Source: Lithospermum erythrorhizon (lineage: Eukaryota > Streptophyta > Magnoliopsida > Boraginales > Boraginaceae). Taken from it: DNA of 64,000 nt. Positions 23,923-36,267 of the stretch are shown here, piece by piece; the first letter of the stretch is position 1, and each line of letters opens with the position of its first letter. A program made the position numbers and the translations under genes. The notes beneath the pieces were generated by a model, which did no database searches, was not told where the DNA came from, and saw only the letters and a list, made by a program, of their open reading frames with translations. Location of the stretch: NCBI GenBank assembly GCA_019722365.1, contig JADFUC010001587.1:62001-126000 (forward strand), read 5' to 3'.

Positions 23923-26900
23923 AGACCTATTCGCTCAAGATTATTCATCTCGTTGCTGCTTGAGAAAAACTGTGGAAGGAAATTTTGATGTTTAGTACTT
24001 CTTGTTTTTTTATGTGCACTATTCAGACCTATACTATTTCTATCCTGTTTTATGTTTTCAGCTACATTTTGCAATGTTATGGATTTAACAGTTAACGGTT
24101 ATGTATTTGCATTCTCCTATTCTTTCTGTCTGACCTGTTTGTAAGGAGGTCTCGGTATGTGTTGCTTGGATTCTGCCAAAGCACTATCTGGAGTTGTCTG
24201 ATGCTGGATTCCTGAATCATAGGGTATGTTCTAATTCCAAATAACAATTTGGATTGACCAAAATCTTGCTAAGTTATCATGTGGTGTGGTGAAATGCTTC
24301 CCCTGATCATGGAAGGTTAGTTGATATGCATCTTCACAGATTACCCCTTTTTCCTTATGGTTAATTTTTGTCTCTGTGCCATATTTATTGGTTCTATTTC
24401 AGTAACAATCTCTTTAATGTGGAGTACTAGTGGTGACCTTGAGGTGAAGTTTAACATCTCTACTGCTTTGGCTATAACCAGTCTTCTTTTTTATTTCAGC
24501 ATATTTTCTTTCTTGATTCATTAATTTTCTGATTTATCTTTCCTAACATTTAACGCTAGCAAGTCTTGTTTTCAGAATGTTGATTCTTTTGTAACAACGG
24601 ATCTTCCGAAGAGCTATAGATAGTGGATAGGACAAAGTCGTGTTAAGTTCTTTTCGTAGTCAAAGGAAAAATAATTTATGTTTTGTTCAAACTGGGAAGC
24701 AAGAAGCCCCTCTTTGTGATGATTTCTTTTTCTGCTCATATTTTAAACAAAAATCTTGTTATGTTGCTTTTTAAAATGGGCATTGTTATTTGGTTCCCTT
24801 TTTTCGTAATTAGTTTTCTTAATTTGATCTAGTTGTAGCATGTTGATCATTTTATATCCTTTAGTTATTGAAGTACATATGCAAGAAACCCCTTGTTGTT
24901 TAATGCCTCAATATATCTGATTATGTACTGTATACTCTTACAACAAAAAATTTCATAAAAATGAGGAGATGGTAGTAAGTTCATTGCAAAGAAAGGCCTA
25001 TACAGTAGCCTCCTTCACAATGTTAACATGAAGGAGATGTGAGGCCTTTTATAGGGTACACTGCTATTCTTCTCCAACTCTCTAGTATATATTTTTTGCC
25101 TTAACATGTGATAAGGTAGTTAAACATGGTGATATTTGATGTGTGTTTGATATGCTTGTTGAATTAAGTGGATAGTAATTTTTTTCCTCATTACATTACC
25201 TATGATCTTTATCTATTGTGAAGTGGTAGATAGTGTTTGCACTTCACTTTTGAGTCAAATCGGAAATAACCTCCATGTTAACACTTCATGCAAGAGTAAG
25301 ATTGCATACTATTCGACCTCCTACCTCTTTTAGGTGGGAGCCTTGTCAGAGGCATTGGTTCATTGTTGATGATGATGATGTAAATTTTTTAACTCGGAAG
25401 GATGCCAGATTCTCATAACTAATTAGAGAATCGTCCCGAGAGTTGATTTTCATGCTTGAAGTACGTGTTTGTCATTTATGTACTGCATGCGGACTTTTTA
25501 AACTTGAGAAACGCTCTGGAGAAGCTTTGAATGGGTAATTCGGACTTAGTTGAGTCTTAGATTATGGATATACGAGTGTATTGGGAGGGGTTTAAGTGTC
25601 GCAGGATGACTATTCCTCTTGGATAGATGTAGGAGGTACTATTTGTGAGGTTGTATATGTGTTAGTAGACCTTTCCCTCTCTGGAACTATAATGTGTGAT
25701 CCTCGTCTCAAATGTCTCATACATGGGTATACTTTTGAAATGCTGGGGAAGCATGTGGTGGTATGCTTCCTTAGGATTCCTATTCGCCTTAGGCCGAGAA
25801 ATCTCCTGAATATATATAAAGTGTCATTGAACATGATGGTAAAGTAGCTACAGGATCATTTCACATTTTCTGGACACTGACTGCTGATTGAGCTTCCAAA
25901 AGCACATCAAGGAATAGCATGAATTCTCTTTATTGAATTCAATTTTTCATTTTTTCCCATCAAGGGAACAATTTTAAGTTAGTCATTTGAACTCTTTTTG
26001 CTTAGGTCTTGACCAGCCTCGGTTTGTGAACAACATTGATCACTAGCAAGAAATCCATTGGCCTATATATATATTATCTTACTAACGAAATTGTCATAAA
26101 ACAACTAAACGATTGTAAATTCATTACAAAAAATGGCCTATATGAACATCAATAGCCTCTCGAAATTTATATTTGAGCCGGTGAAGTATTTAATCAAGCT
26201 GCAAAGCTGGTATACCACAATTCTAGTGCTTAATAATATCAACTTGTATAGAGCACATAGAACATGTTTGATGAAGTATTGAGTTTCTTTATTTAATACT
26301 CACCTGGGGCTTTTATTGTCTTGGCGACGGCGACCATAATCATATATTAGTATATATCGCGCTTAGTAGCTTTTTAAAAAAAAAACAAATAAAGTATTCT
26401 ATGACCAATATTTTGTTATGAACTGACTATGATATCCCTTGTTTGTTGTATCCTTAGATTAAGATTGAAGACTCCATTTCATTACCCAACTTCAAACAAT
26501 CATAGATTGGATCTCAACGCATTTTGTTGTTAAATCATTAATTCGATGCTACGTGGGTAATCTGCGATAAAGTAATCAGGGTATTTTAGTATTTATTAAT
26601 TACTCAAACTAAAAACTAAAAATATAAACTACACAAAAGGTTCAAATCTGATCTTTGAATATTGTTTTTTGGATTTAATTAATTAGTGAATTTATTAAAA
26701 TAATTTTTGGTTTTTAGACACGTGATTACTACATGGCACGGATTAGTGATTTGATAGAAAATGCTGTACTACATTAAAAAGAAGAATAACGATAAACGAA
26801 TATGTTTGGTAATAATTATGATGCTTTCATCTACCATTCATATTAGCATGTTGAATCGTGTGTGGGTCATTATTTAGACGCCCATGTATATTCTTTTTGC

Positions 26901-27611
26901 TTTTCCATATGAAATGAAGCAAGCGGTTGGAATTGGTTAATGTTGATGAGCTAAACAGGAAGGATGTTACCATTATTGCCTTATTAATTAGAGGATGGCT
27001 CATCATCAATGATCTCATAACCTATCTCTTAAATGTTAATGCACTTCAAAAGATTCTTCAAACTCAATATTTGTATAATCATGAATTCATGATATAACAA
27101 AACAAGTTTACATGAGTATAAATAAAGTTTATGGACCAAGGAATCAAATTAGATTATGGAGATACTTCCCAAATCCTGACATATAAAAATATTATAATTA
27201 TTTTGTTTGGGATTATTTATTTAGTATCAAAATCTCATAACCCCAATTATTATGCACTCATTCCATAACACAAAGATTGTTTAGTTTGGAGTTTTTAAAA
27301 AAAGAAAACTGATAGAGAAGTGAATTAATAATGAAATCAAGAAATAATTATAAGCAAATGGAGGAGGAGTTCATTACTACAATAATATTGATCTAATGAT
27401 GTATTCTATTTATTGTGCACACCAAGAGCAGAATGATATGGAGACTGACATAAAATGGTGCTTGGCAGTGACAAATTATACAAGTATTCAAGATATACGG
27501 AGTAGTTTGTAATTATTGTTACATCCAAGAGAGAAAGTAAATATGTTAAAGGTGTATACCTATGATGGGTGTGTACAAGTGACAATCTTAGAGGTCATCA
27601 ATCGATCAGAA
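23923..27611. other. Intergenic region between convergent SF1 and DUF2921 genes
   Basis: The first few hundred bases probably hold the remaining SF1 3'UTR. The rest is AT-rich. The frame at 25596-25847 encodes 83 residues with no recognised domain, and the one at 26827-27018 likewise. A fragment 'aacaaaattttcataaaa' type repeat recurs near 24945 and 26090 with 'gtaa.ttcatt.caaa.aa.ggcctata', so two related repeat copies are present. Confidence 0.35.
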
Positions 27612-30600
27612 TCATGTGTCGTCTTGCTCCTTATGAACTCCAGTCGAAAGCTCAGTTTCGATTACAATTGTAGGCACCTTTTCGTAAGCTCTGGAACCCC
27701 ATGGCAAAAGCTTTGACCGTCCAAATGTGAGAAAACGAAATATTTTTTCTCGACTATACATCTGCTGAACATACAATAGAGTTGCCAAGACAACTGCTGT
27801 TGCTGGTATTGCAATGTCACCAAACTTGGAGCAGAAATTCGAACGAGGGTTCACGAACTCATACTCCTTAGAGAAATAAGGGTTGGAGAGTGGAGACCTT
27901 ACATAATCGTATAAGTGAGGTAGAAGTCTAATGGCTGTTATACCGATGTAATACAATCTTCTCAGAGGCTGACCTTTGATCTGCCAAAGAAAGTTTCCAA
28001 TGATCTGGGGAAGCAGAAAAAAGTCCTGAACTAGACCTAAATACTGCAGCAATTCCGTTTCCCATTCTCGTATGAAGTGAAAATTCCCGGTTGAATCTAT
28101 ATACCGCTCGGTTTTAAGAGCTCCATCTCCTGTAGTTACAGAATGGATTATCAGAACAAGAACATACCCAACAACATGAATGGCCAAAAATGTTATAAGA
28201 ACAAATTTGTCTCTGGGAACACGATGACATTCCTGAGAATTTTGTGTCAGCAATTTCACACGCAATCTCCGGACATTCTGAAAAAGCATCATTGTTAGAG
28301 AAAATGCAACCAACATAAGAACCTTCACAGAAAAATCAATCAAGCTGACCCAGCCACTCCTATCAAGATCATAGGATAGGCTTTCATCAAACTTGGAACC
28401 TAAACTCTGCAACGACCCCCATGCTTCAATAATTAGAGGAAGGCTATACCCGAAAGCTTGGACCCCCAGCATGACAAGGGATATATAAGGAACAAATTCT
28501 ACATTACACCGCATGTACATGAGCTGGCTCAAAATGAGAGCAACTGTCAATGAGAGTGTTAGAGTGCGAAATATCACTTCGACAACTCTGCGGGATAGAA
28601 TATCTTCTCGTTGCTTCCTATACATAATGGGAACACTGTGGAGCTTTTTTGGACTAAAATAGAGAGGATCATCTTCATTTCTTTGGCTTGATATGGATAT
28701 CATTGCAGTTGGGTTGACTAACCAATTGGCGGTAGAGGGAGGATATGATATAACTAGTTCAACTAAACAATCCAATCCATTTTCAAGGTCCATGCTATCA
28801 AACAGAATCTTCCATGACGCTCGCACATCACGGCAACCGATTAAGTACATCTTCCCAGTTAGAGGATTATAAAGTCCCTCAACAAAAATTTTAGAAAAGT
28901 TTTGGAATTCTGTTCCAGCAAGTGCGAGTTGAGCAGAAACATTCAGAATAGTTCTTGAGGTTTCAAACGTAGTTTGGTCAAAATATTTGTTGCCAATAGA
29001 ATCATCTTGGGAAGACCAATGGTGCTGCAAAAATGGGCCAAGTGAGAGAATTTCCATTTGAACCTCAGTTCTATGGAGAAGGGGATCTGTTGTTGGATCG
29101 GAAATAGCTGGTATATGAAAGGTGAGATCCTCTGAGAGAAAAGAAACACCAGCAAGAAACGTCTTTGACTCCTCTAATTTTGGGTACTTTAGTAGAGACT
29201 TCTTTGTTACATCTTCAAAGTTGAATGGCTCATATTTCTCAAGAACTACACCAGCTAAGTTAAGTTTAGAGTACTTGTAGTATGCATGAGAAGTAGAAAA
29301 TTGATTCCGCAATTCTGCAGGTCGAATTAGCTTCTCGAATGACAATGGAAAATATGAGCTCTTACTTCGATTGAGGCTCGATAAGGATCCCATGATTATG
29401 CTTCGTTGCCTTATGGAAAATGTGAGAGGAATGTACACACAGACCCGGGTATCACAACCATTTCCCTGCTCATCTGAAATACCGAGACAACCAACCATGC
29501 ATAGTTGTCCACTGGATGAATTCCAAACACCCTCGGCCAGAAGAGTCATGTTACTGAGCCCTGTCCTCTGCGCAGCACTGAACTGATTTTCTGATGGAGG
29601 AACTGCTCTAAACACTGAGGAAATCCTAGTAAACCAAGCCTTCTCCTGTAAACTGATTTTCTGGCATTTCACATCCTGCATCACAAGTTTGACACCCCTG
29701 AAGCTGCCGTTTGTGGCCCTTATCTCTTTATCTGCCATAAATGGACCCAACTTACTGCAATAGTCATCGGTTCCATTACATTTCCAATTTGGCACAATGG
29801 TTAAGGCAACCAGGTGAGTGTATCTTCTCAGTATCTCACAAAAGTCAAGTCCTTTATATACATCAACATCATCATCCTTCCAGATATCTTTAAAAGGGTA
29901 TGGATCACATGCCCTGGATATTAGTATGTTTTTAGGGGCAAACTCATAGTCCGCAGAGGAACTCTGCCAAGAAGATATTTGAATTTCATTGAAGTACTTT
30001 AGGCTTTTTCTTGGACTCAGGCTTCTCATGTTTCCTATAATAGCTCTACTCGTCAAGGTAAAGGTACTAGGATATCGAAGCACAAGCTGAATTTTATCGT
30101 GTTGAACCAAAGGTGGCTGATTACTATAGCCAGATTCCTTAACCCACTCCCATGGATCAACAGAGTCAGGTTGCCGAGCAGGCAGCATAGTGCTTCCTAT
30201 CAAACAAATCACTCGTTCCCCATGATTCTTTTTAGACTCGGTGTAAACTCCTTGGAAGTTAACAGATAGCTGAGAGTGACCTGGCCATACGTCAAAAAGA
30301 TGACTTTCTTCATCAGGTTTTTGCAGGAACAACCCCTCCAATGTCATTCCCATCTGCAAAACCCCACCAATCCAAATCGAATTCTTAGAGCGATGAGCAT
30401 GATCAACATCAGTAACCCAGAAAGAAACTAACTTTATCGGAGATCTAAGATCCAATGAGCTGTTTGAACTATATCTATAATCAAAAGGCATTATCGGAGC
30501 ATCACCCGGCTCTTGATACCAATCACCATTCAAGAAAGAAAGCCCCTTTATCATCTTCTCCTGATTACCATTTATCTTCATTTCAGAAGCAGAAGCTAAT

Positions 30601-30770
30601 ACAAAACCACATTCTTTCTTTACCTCATCAATTTTATCATAATCATAGCTCAATAAACCCCTACTTTCGAAGCCAAATCCTCTATCTACATTACAGGAAC
30701 CTGCATCTCCAAAGCATAGCAACAATACCAGAACTAGATGGATACTCCATGTAAAACCAACAACAAACAT
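27612..30770 (-). CDS. DUF2921 family multi-pass membrane protein
   Basis: Intronless, 1052 residues from the ATG at 30770 (the open frame extends five codons upstream only through a GTG). An N-terminal hydrophobic segment (about 5-21, ending ...LLLCFGDAGS) looks like a signal peptide. The first ~700 residues form the lumenal, Cys- and Asn-rich DUF2921 N-terminal modules, repeated as VYTESK, WNSSSGQLCMVGC and GLYNPLTGKMYLIGCRDV blocks. The C-terminal third has several membrane segments (for example TLTLSLTVALILSQLMYM, VLMLVAFSLTMMLF, FVLITFLAIHVVGYVLVLI and IAIPATAVVLATLLYV). The family includes plant FLY1/FLY2, which add a RING E3 domain and resemble fungal Tul1; this member ends after the membrane region with no RING cysteines, as in the At1g52780-like group. 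Its biochemical function is unknown; endomembrane location is inferred. Confidence 0.9.
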   Translation of the reverse strand: MFVVGFTWSIHLVLVLLLCFGDAGSCNVDRGFGFESRGLLSYDYDKIDEVKKECGFVLASASEMKINGNQEKMIKGLSFLNGDWYQEPGDAPIMPFDYRYSSNSSLDLRSPIKLVSFWVTDVDHAHRSKNSIWIGGVLQMGMTLEGLFLQKPDEESHLFDVWPGHSQLSVNFQGVYTESKKNHGERVICLIGSTMLPARQPDSVDPWEWVKESGYSNQPPLVQHDKIQLVLRYPSTFTLTSRAIIGNMRSLSPRKSLKYFNEIQISSWQSSSADYEFAPKNILISRACDPYPFKDIWKDDDVDVYKGLDFCEILRRYTHLVALTIVPNWKCNGTDDYCSKLGPFMADKEIRATNGSFRGVKLVMQDVKCQKISLQEKAWFTRISSVFRAVPPSENQFSAAQRTGLSNMTLLAEGVWNSSSGQLCMVGCLGISDEQGNGCDTRVCVYIPLTFSIRQRSIIMGSLSSLNRSKSSYFPLSFEKLIRPAELRNQFSTSHAYYKYSKLNLAGVVLEKYEPFNFEDVTKKSLLKYPKLEESKTFLAGVSFLSEDLTFHIPAISDPTTDPLLHRTEVQMEILSLGPFLQHHWSSQDDSIGNKYFDQTTFETSRTILNVSAQLALAGTEFQNFSKIFVEGLYNPLTGKMYLIGCRDVRASWKILFDSMDLENGLDCLVELVISYPPSTANWLVNPTAMISISSQRNEDDPLYFSPKKLHSVPIMYRKQREDILSRRVVEVIFRTLTLSLTVALILSQLMYMRCNVEFVPYISLVMLGVQAFGYSLPLIIEAWGSLQSLGSKFDESLSYDLDRSGWVSLIDFSVKVLMLVAFSLTMMLFQNVRRLRVKLLTQNSQECHRVPRDKFVLITFLAIHVVGYVLVLIIHSVTTGDGALKTERYIDSTGNFHFIREWETELLQYLGLVQDFFLLPQIIGNFLWQIKGQPLRRLYYIGITAIRLLPHLYDYVRSPLSNPYFSKEYEFVNPRSNFCSKFGDIAIPATAVVLATLLYVQQMYSREKIFRFLTFGRSKLLPWGSRAYEKVPTIVIETELSTGVHKEQDDT

Positions 30771-32699
30771 CCTAACAATTAACACATTAAAGTCCTAACT
30801 TTACTCAAATTTGAAACACCCCAAAAGCGAAAGATCCAATCTTTACAAAATACCCTGATTGTGTACAACTAATTTTAACAATTAACACATTAGTGATATT
30901 ATCAATCAAACAAGTTGGTATTCTTGAATTTTCAAGAAAACAATGTTTTACCTCAAATTTGATTGAGCAGAATCAAAAAGCACTAATCTTGATCATTTTT
31001 TTGAGTATGCCTTATAGGATCATGCATTTGTTGGAAGCTGAAGTTGGTGAGTTCCAGAGCTGTAATGACTTAATGTGAAGTCTAAGTCAAGTAACAAAGA
31101 CATATGACTTTTGTCTTCCTGGTCAACTGATTACATCTACTTTTTAATAAATTATCACCATATCTATTTCTTCTATTATAGCATCAATGGACATAAAAAT
31201 TAATCGGATTATATTTTTGCATTCCACTCATCCATAAATTTCAATTATTTAATTAGACTTTATTTAAATTGTGAGGTATGATATGAATAACGAAAAATAA
31301 AGTTGACATGAAGTCATGGCATTCGATTTTCTCATTTTCTTTATTGATAACTAGCATTAGGACACACGCATAGCTTGCATTCTTATTTAGAGAAATTAGA
31401 AAATTATTAAATGCAATATGCTCTTGCCTAGATTGATATATATGGCGTTTTAAGTTTTTGCGTGTCAAAACTTTGTGTCAATTTTATTTATTATTCTTTA
31501 GTTCAAAAAATTAAATTGATATCAATAAATTTATACTTAAATATATTTTCATAAAAGTAAATTTTATAATTTTTTCATCATGTAATTAATTAGTTATTCG
31601 TTGTTAAAAGTTGGGCCAGGAAAAGCGAAAAAAGTGCTTTAAGTTTTAATTGGAGAGGGAGTCATAACTTCTGAGTACTCACATACATCCTGGCTCATGA
31701 TCGGCGTTTGAGAAACTTCATGATTTTAATCTGACTTTAAGCGTAAATATACATGTAATTACACACTTATAAAAATTATAAAAGTTAATATTTCAAAATA
31801 TATATTGAAACGAATCTAACAAGATCCATGAGTATATTATTTATTATGTTGTATGAGAGTCGTAGTCAAGAATTTTTAAAGTTTGATCCCCGAAAAATTA
31901 AAATAATATTTATATTTAGGGGTGGAGGAAGTATATTATAATAGATGAGAAGTTAAAAAAAATTTACATGGAAGTTACTCATCATGGAGCTTTGAATTTT
32001 GAATAGAATAAGATTACTAAATTACCCTCAAATTAATTTAAAAAGCCTAAAGTTTAAAAGGGTATATAATGCCAAAAAGTTTTGGTGAAGCCAAATAACT
32101 AATTACGCCTATTTTCTTTATGTATAGTATAGAGTATAGATGATGTATGACCGATTGACGGACACTTCACGAAATTCTTGACGACATAGGTAAGTGTGAC
32201 ATTTTTTAAAAGAAAGGTGATTAGCGGTCGATTTAAAAGCATAAATGATCAAGCTAGTAGCATTCGCCCAGTTGATCGTACCTTATCATTAACCACAGTA
32301 ATATTTGCTCAACTCCATCTTACTGAGATAGTTTAAAATTTTTAATGTGTAAGTTAACAAATTTAGCTGCTTTAGTTAACAAACATAACTTTAATTCGGA
32401 TCTAAATCATAAAATAGTAAAATATGATGAAAATACTATTTTTAGTTTTTTTCACAAAATATTATAGTTAAAATTACTAACTTTTTTTAAGCGGCCAAGT
32501 AAAAATGGGCGTCGTTAACGTGATAATTGTGCCGTTATTTATTAGTTATAATTAAAAACTAAAACTTAGAGAAAAAAATTATGTAATGAGTAAACTTTTA
32601 TAAATTTTATAGTATCATTTTTCCAAAACTATGAAATCATCAAAAATGAAAATAACATTTATATATTTTAAACTTTTCTTTGTTTAAAAAATTCGATTA

Positions 32700-33910
32700 A
32701 TAAATGCTGAGAATAATTAAAACTTCTTCCTTATCTTTTTGTTATGAAAGTTGATATCTACAATGTGTCATCATCCTCGTCAAGATTAATTGATCATATT
32801 TTCGGTTCTTGTTATTTTCTCTTTTGATTATTTGCTAGATGACCTCTATTTTACCGTTGGCGTATCTTATTAACCTTCATTTCATATTAGTATGAGTTTT
32901 AATTTCATCTTTGGTAACTTCCACAACTTCTCTACTTTGACGATGATAGAGAATTTGGTGTCCTCAGTATTGCTCTTTCCTAGCTTAAAGCGGAACATGC
33001 ATATATTCCAAAATAGTTGAATTAAGTTTTTTAAGTCACTTTGAACCGAGATTTCTATATAAAATAAATTTGATCACACCATTGTTATAATGTAATATGT
33101 TATATTAAGCATAATTGTGCAATTATTATAATAAGGGACGTGTGTTGCACGTGGTGGTTTTGTTGCACGTGATTTCTTTGTTATAATTATAACAAATAAA
33201 AAATTGTAATAGAGAAATAAAATTATTTAAAAACTAAAATTGTATAAATTGTGAAGAGTATTAGTTTCCTAAAACTATGAAAGCATAAAAGCTAAAAATA
33301 TATTCCACCTATATTTAACTTCATTATATAAAAAATTCAATTTTCTCATACTCAAATAATCAAAATTTCTCATCTTTATCATTTGTTTTTTAAGAAACTT
33401 GATAGCTTCACTGCATCTTCATTCTCATAAAGTCAATTGACCCTATTTTAGCTTCACTGCATCTTCATTCTCATCAAGTCAATTGATCATATTTTATCAT
33501 CGTGTTGTTTTACTTTTTAGTTCTTTGATGGTCAGACTTTTTTTTCTTTGGTGTATCCTTTTCTCCCTACCTTTCACATTAGTTTGAGTTTGACTTTTAT
33601 CTCGAGGTCCTTCCACATTGTCATGTTTTAGTTCTTTTGCGACTGTTTCATTTCTCTTCATGTGTCTCGTTATTACTATTGTTTTTTTTAGCAACTCTAC
33701 GTCTCTGCTTCTTCGACGGAGGGATAGAAGTTGATTTCCTTAATTTTGCTCCTTTCTAGCTTAAAAGCGGAACATGTACTCCTCTCAAATAATTCAATTA
33801 AATTTTTTTGAGCCACTCCAAAATTTTCTTATGACATAAATTAGGTTATCTCATTGGTATATTGTATTATATAATAGTAAGCATAACTACACAATTAATA
33901 TAATGGAATA
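32700..33910. repeat. Two diverged direct repeats of ~500 bp
   Basis: Copies at about 32740-33130 and 33415-33910 share 'tcaa..ttaattgatcatatttt', 'cttccaca', 'gctc.tttctagctta.aagcgg', 'aacatg..ta' and the ending 'taagcataa.t..gcaatta' with many substitutions. Noncoding now. Confidence 0.55.
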
Positions 33911-34844
33911 AGAAAAAATAAATAAATTAAAAGATATGAAAAGGAAAAAAACCATTAATAAAACTTTAAATTGTAATAATAAATCAAAGTTAGTATCACT
34001 AATTTAGAAATTATATATACTGCGCCCTTTCATTTGCAAGCCAAAGTATCTAAACATAATAGTAATGAAACAATAGCATAGACTAATGGATCATCAAACC
34101 AACGATTAACAAATACCTTGTCGATGGACTCTTAAGTATTTTTTCAAAAGGGCAAAAGACATATTTTTTCGCCTGTTAAACCGAACATAACAATAGATTA
34201 CATAATTCCAGATTCAGCTTCTACTCTAATCATGTTCCCATCAATTGTTAGGATATTTATGAAAGGAGTGTTTTATACCAATATTATTTGACAATGTACT
34301 CAATTGTTATTTTAAGTTATAACATTATACATTATTAATACGTTTATTATACGGAGTATATATTTGATTTCACATGTTTTAGATCAAGATTTTAATTTGT
34401 TATGGATTTCTTTCAATGTTTCCATGAAAATATTTTTGCTGTAATAGTTCTTGTCTTTTAAATGATAAATTGGTGCTCACAATTTTACTTTTTTATTATT
34501 CATAGTTATCCATTCATGATAGTTTCAAATTCAAAATTTCTATCAATTAATAAGAAATCTTAAGAAAGTCAATGTTTATTCCCTTGATATCCTTTGTAAC
34601 ATTTTTTTCCAAAGTTAAGAATTGGCCTGGTATGTATAGTTCAAAAAAATATTATATAATAATGATATTATTATCCTCTTTAATCAAAGTTATTTATAAA
34701 TTCTCTCAAAACTAAATATGGAGTTTTATTTTACATCGATGAGAATATCAGTCTTTTCAATTATGTCCTAAGGTGCGAATTCTTAAACATTGTTCATCCC
34801 GTTTACTATTTTCATTTGTTTCTTATCTTTTCCCTCCACATTGA

Positions 34845-35080
34845 CCTTGTACCTATTTGAAGTTCATAAAAATAATAAAATTTGACTTAGTACCTATTTG
34901 AAGCTCATAAAAATAATAAAATTTGACTTAATTAATGATCCTTAATTAACACATCACACACAAGAACCTTTGTAAATCAAAATAAAAAATATAATTTAAA
35001 ATTATTAGCACATCACACAAGAACCTTTATAATTCAAAATAAAAATTATAATTCAAAATTATTAGCACATCACACAAGAA
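34845..35080. repeat. Short tandem repeats (two families)
   Basis: 'cctatttgaag.tcataaaa' plus 'ataataaaatttgactta' occurs twice in tandem at 34852-34930. Then 'attagcacatcacacaagaa' with 'ccttt.taa.tcaaaataaaaa' occurs in two and a half tandem copies at 34940-35080. Confidence 0.75.
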
Positions 35081-36267
35081 CCTTAAAAAAATTTGACTTG
35101 AATTGCACCTCACACAAGGACCTTCCTAATTTCAAAATGAAAGAAGAGTCGAGAGTTTATTAATACCTTCCGAATTGTGGTTTCTTTTTTCAAATTAAAC
35201 TTTAAAGATTTTTTTTTAATTTTTAAACTCAGATACTTTTAAAGAATGAGGGAGCATACCCGTTCTCAAATAATTTGTTGTCTGCTAACATATTATGGAA
35301 TAATTTAACATCGGATGATTGTTTTTAATTTTTGAAATATTTTTATAGAAGTAATTTAATACTCCGTAATATTTAAAAATATGCAAATAGCTAGTATTTT
35401 TAACATAATAATTGTGATTCAAGTTAAAATAATGTGTTGATTTTTGATAAACTTGATATTATTTTAAGGATGGGGGAATATGGATAAAAAGAAAACAGAA
35501 ACATAACTACTTGTTAGTTGGTTTAGATATATAAACCTAATATTCTTAACATAATAATTATGGTATCGAGGTCAAAATAATGTATTAAATTTAGATTAAA
35601 CTTGACAATTGTTTTTTAGAATGGAGGGAATATTGAAAAAAGAAAAACATGCAAATAACTACTCCGTAAGATAAGAATTCAATAGCTTTCTGATCTGTAT
35701 CATGCGATGATTTGTATACAATTTTTTCCCATGAGTTATATTAGAGTCCCTACAAATAAAATAATTTTATTTGCATGTAGAATTCAATTTTATAAGAATT
35801 ATATTTATAGTGTTTTAGTTCAATTAAAATTTATTAAATACAATAATCTGATTCGTTAAAGGGTATTTAATTAAAATTCGTCATGAAAAAATGAAAGCAA
35901 TTTCTTAGAACGGCTACGTCTTTTATATATTGTAATTATACAACATGTAACGAGAGTGAAGAAACTTGATGAGATATTCTTAATTATCAAATCGAATTGA
36001 AAGCAACCAACAATATGAAAATTAGTTACCAAAGAAACTAATCATCCATTTAAACAATATGAAATTCATACATCATATATCCCATATGTAGGGAAATTAA
36101 GGTACATATATACAAAAGTTGACTATGACCTAGGTTTCTTTGCCTCTAATACTACCATACTGTATAATATCATCTACTCACTTGCAAGTTGCAGCAAGTG
36201 CTGAGAAGTCTGTATATGTTTTCCCACAAGTGTGTTCTATGGTCTTCCTTTATATGGCCAGTGGTCA

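Larger units (their letters stand above)
30771..36267. other. Long AT-rich intergenic region
   Basis: No gene seen. Contains two diverged direct repeats (32700-33910), short tandem repeats (34850-35080) and scattered 'actccgta' words (around 34350, 35355, 35660) that look like ends of small MITEs. In the second long repeat, the minus strand reads EINFYPSVEE-like words and a basic stretch, faintly like the C-terminus of FAR1-type proteins, but I cannot support a gene. Confidence 0.4.
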
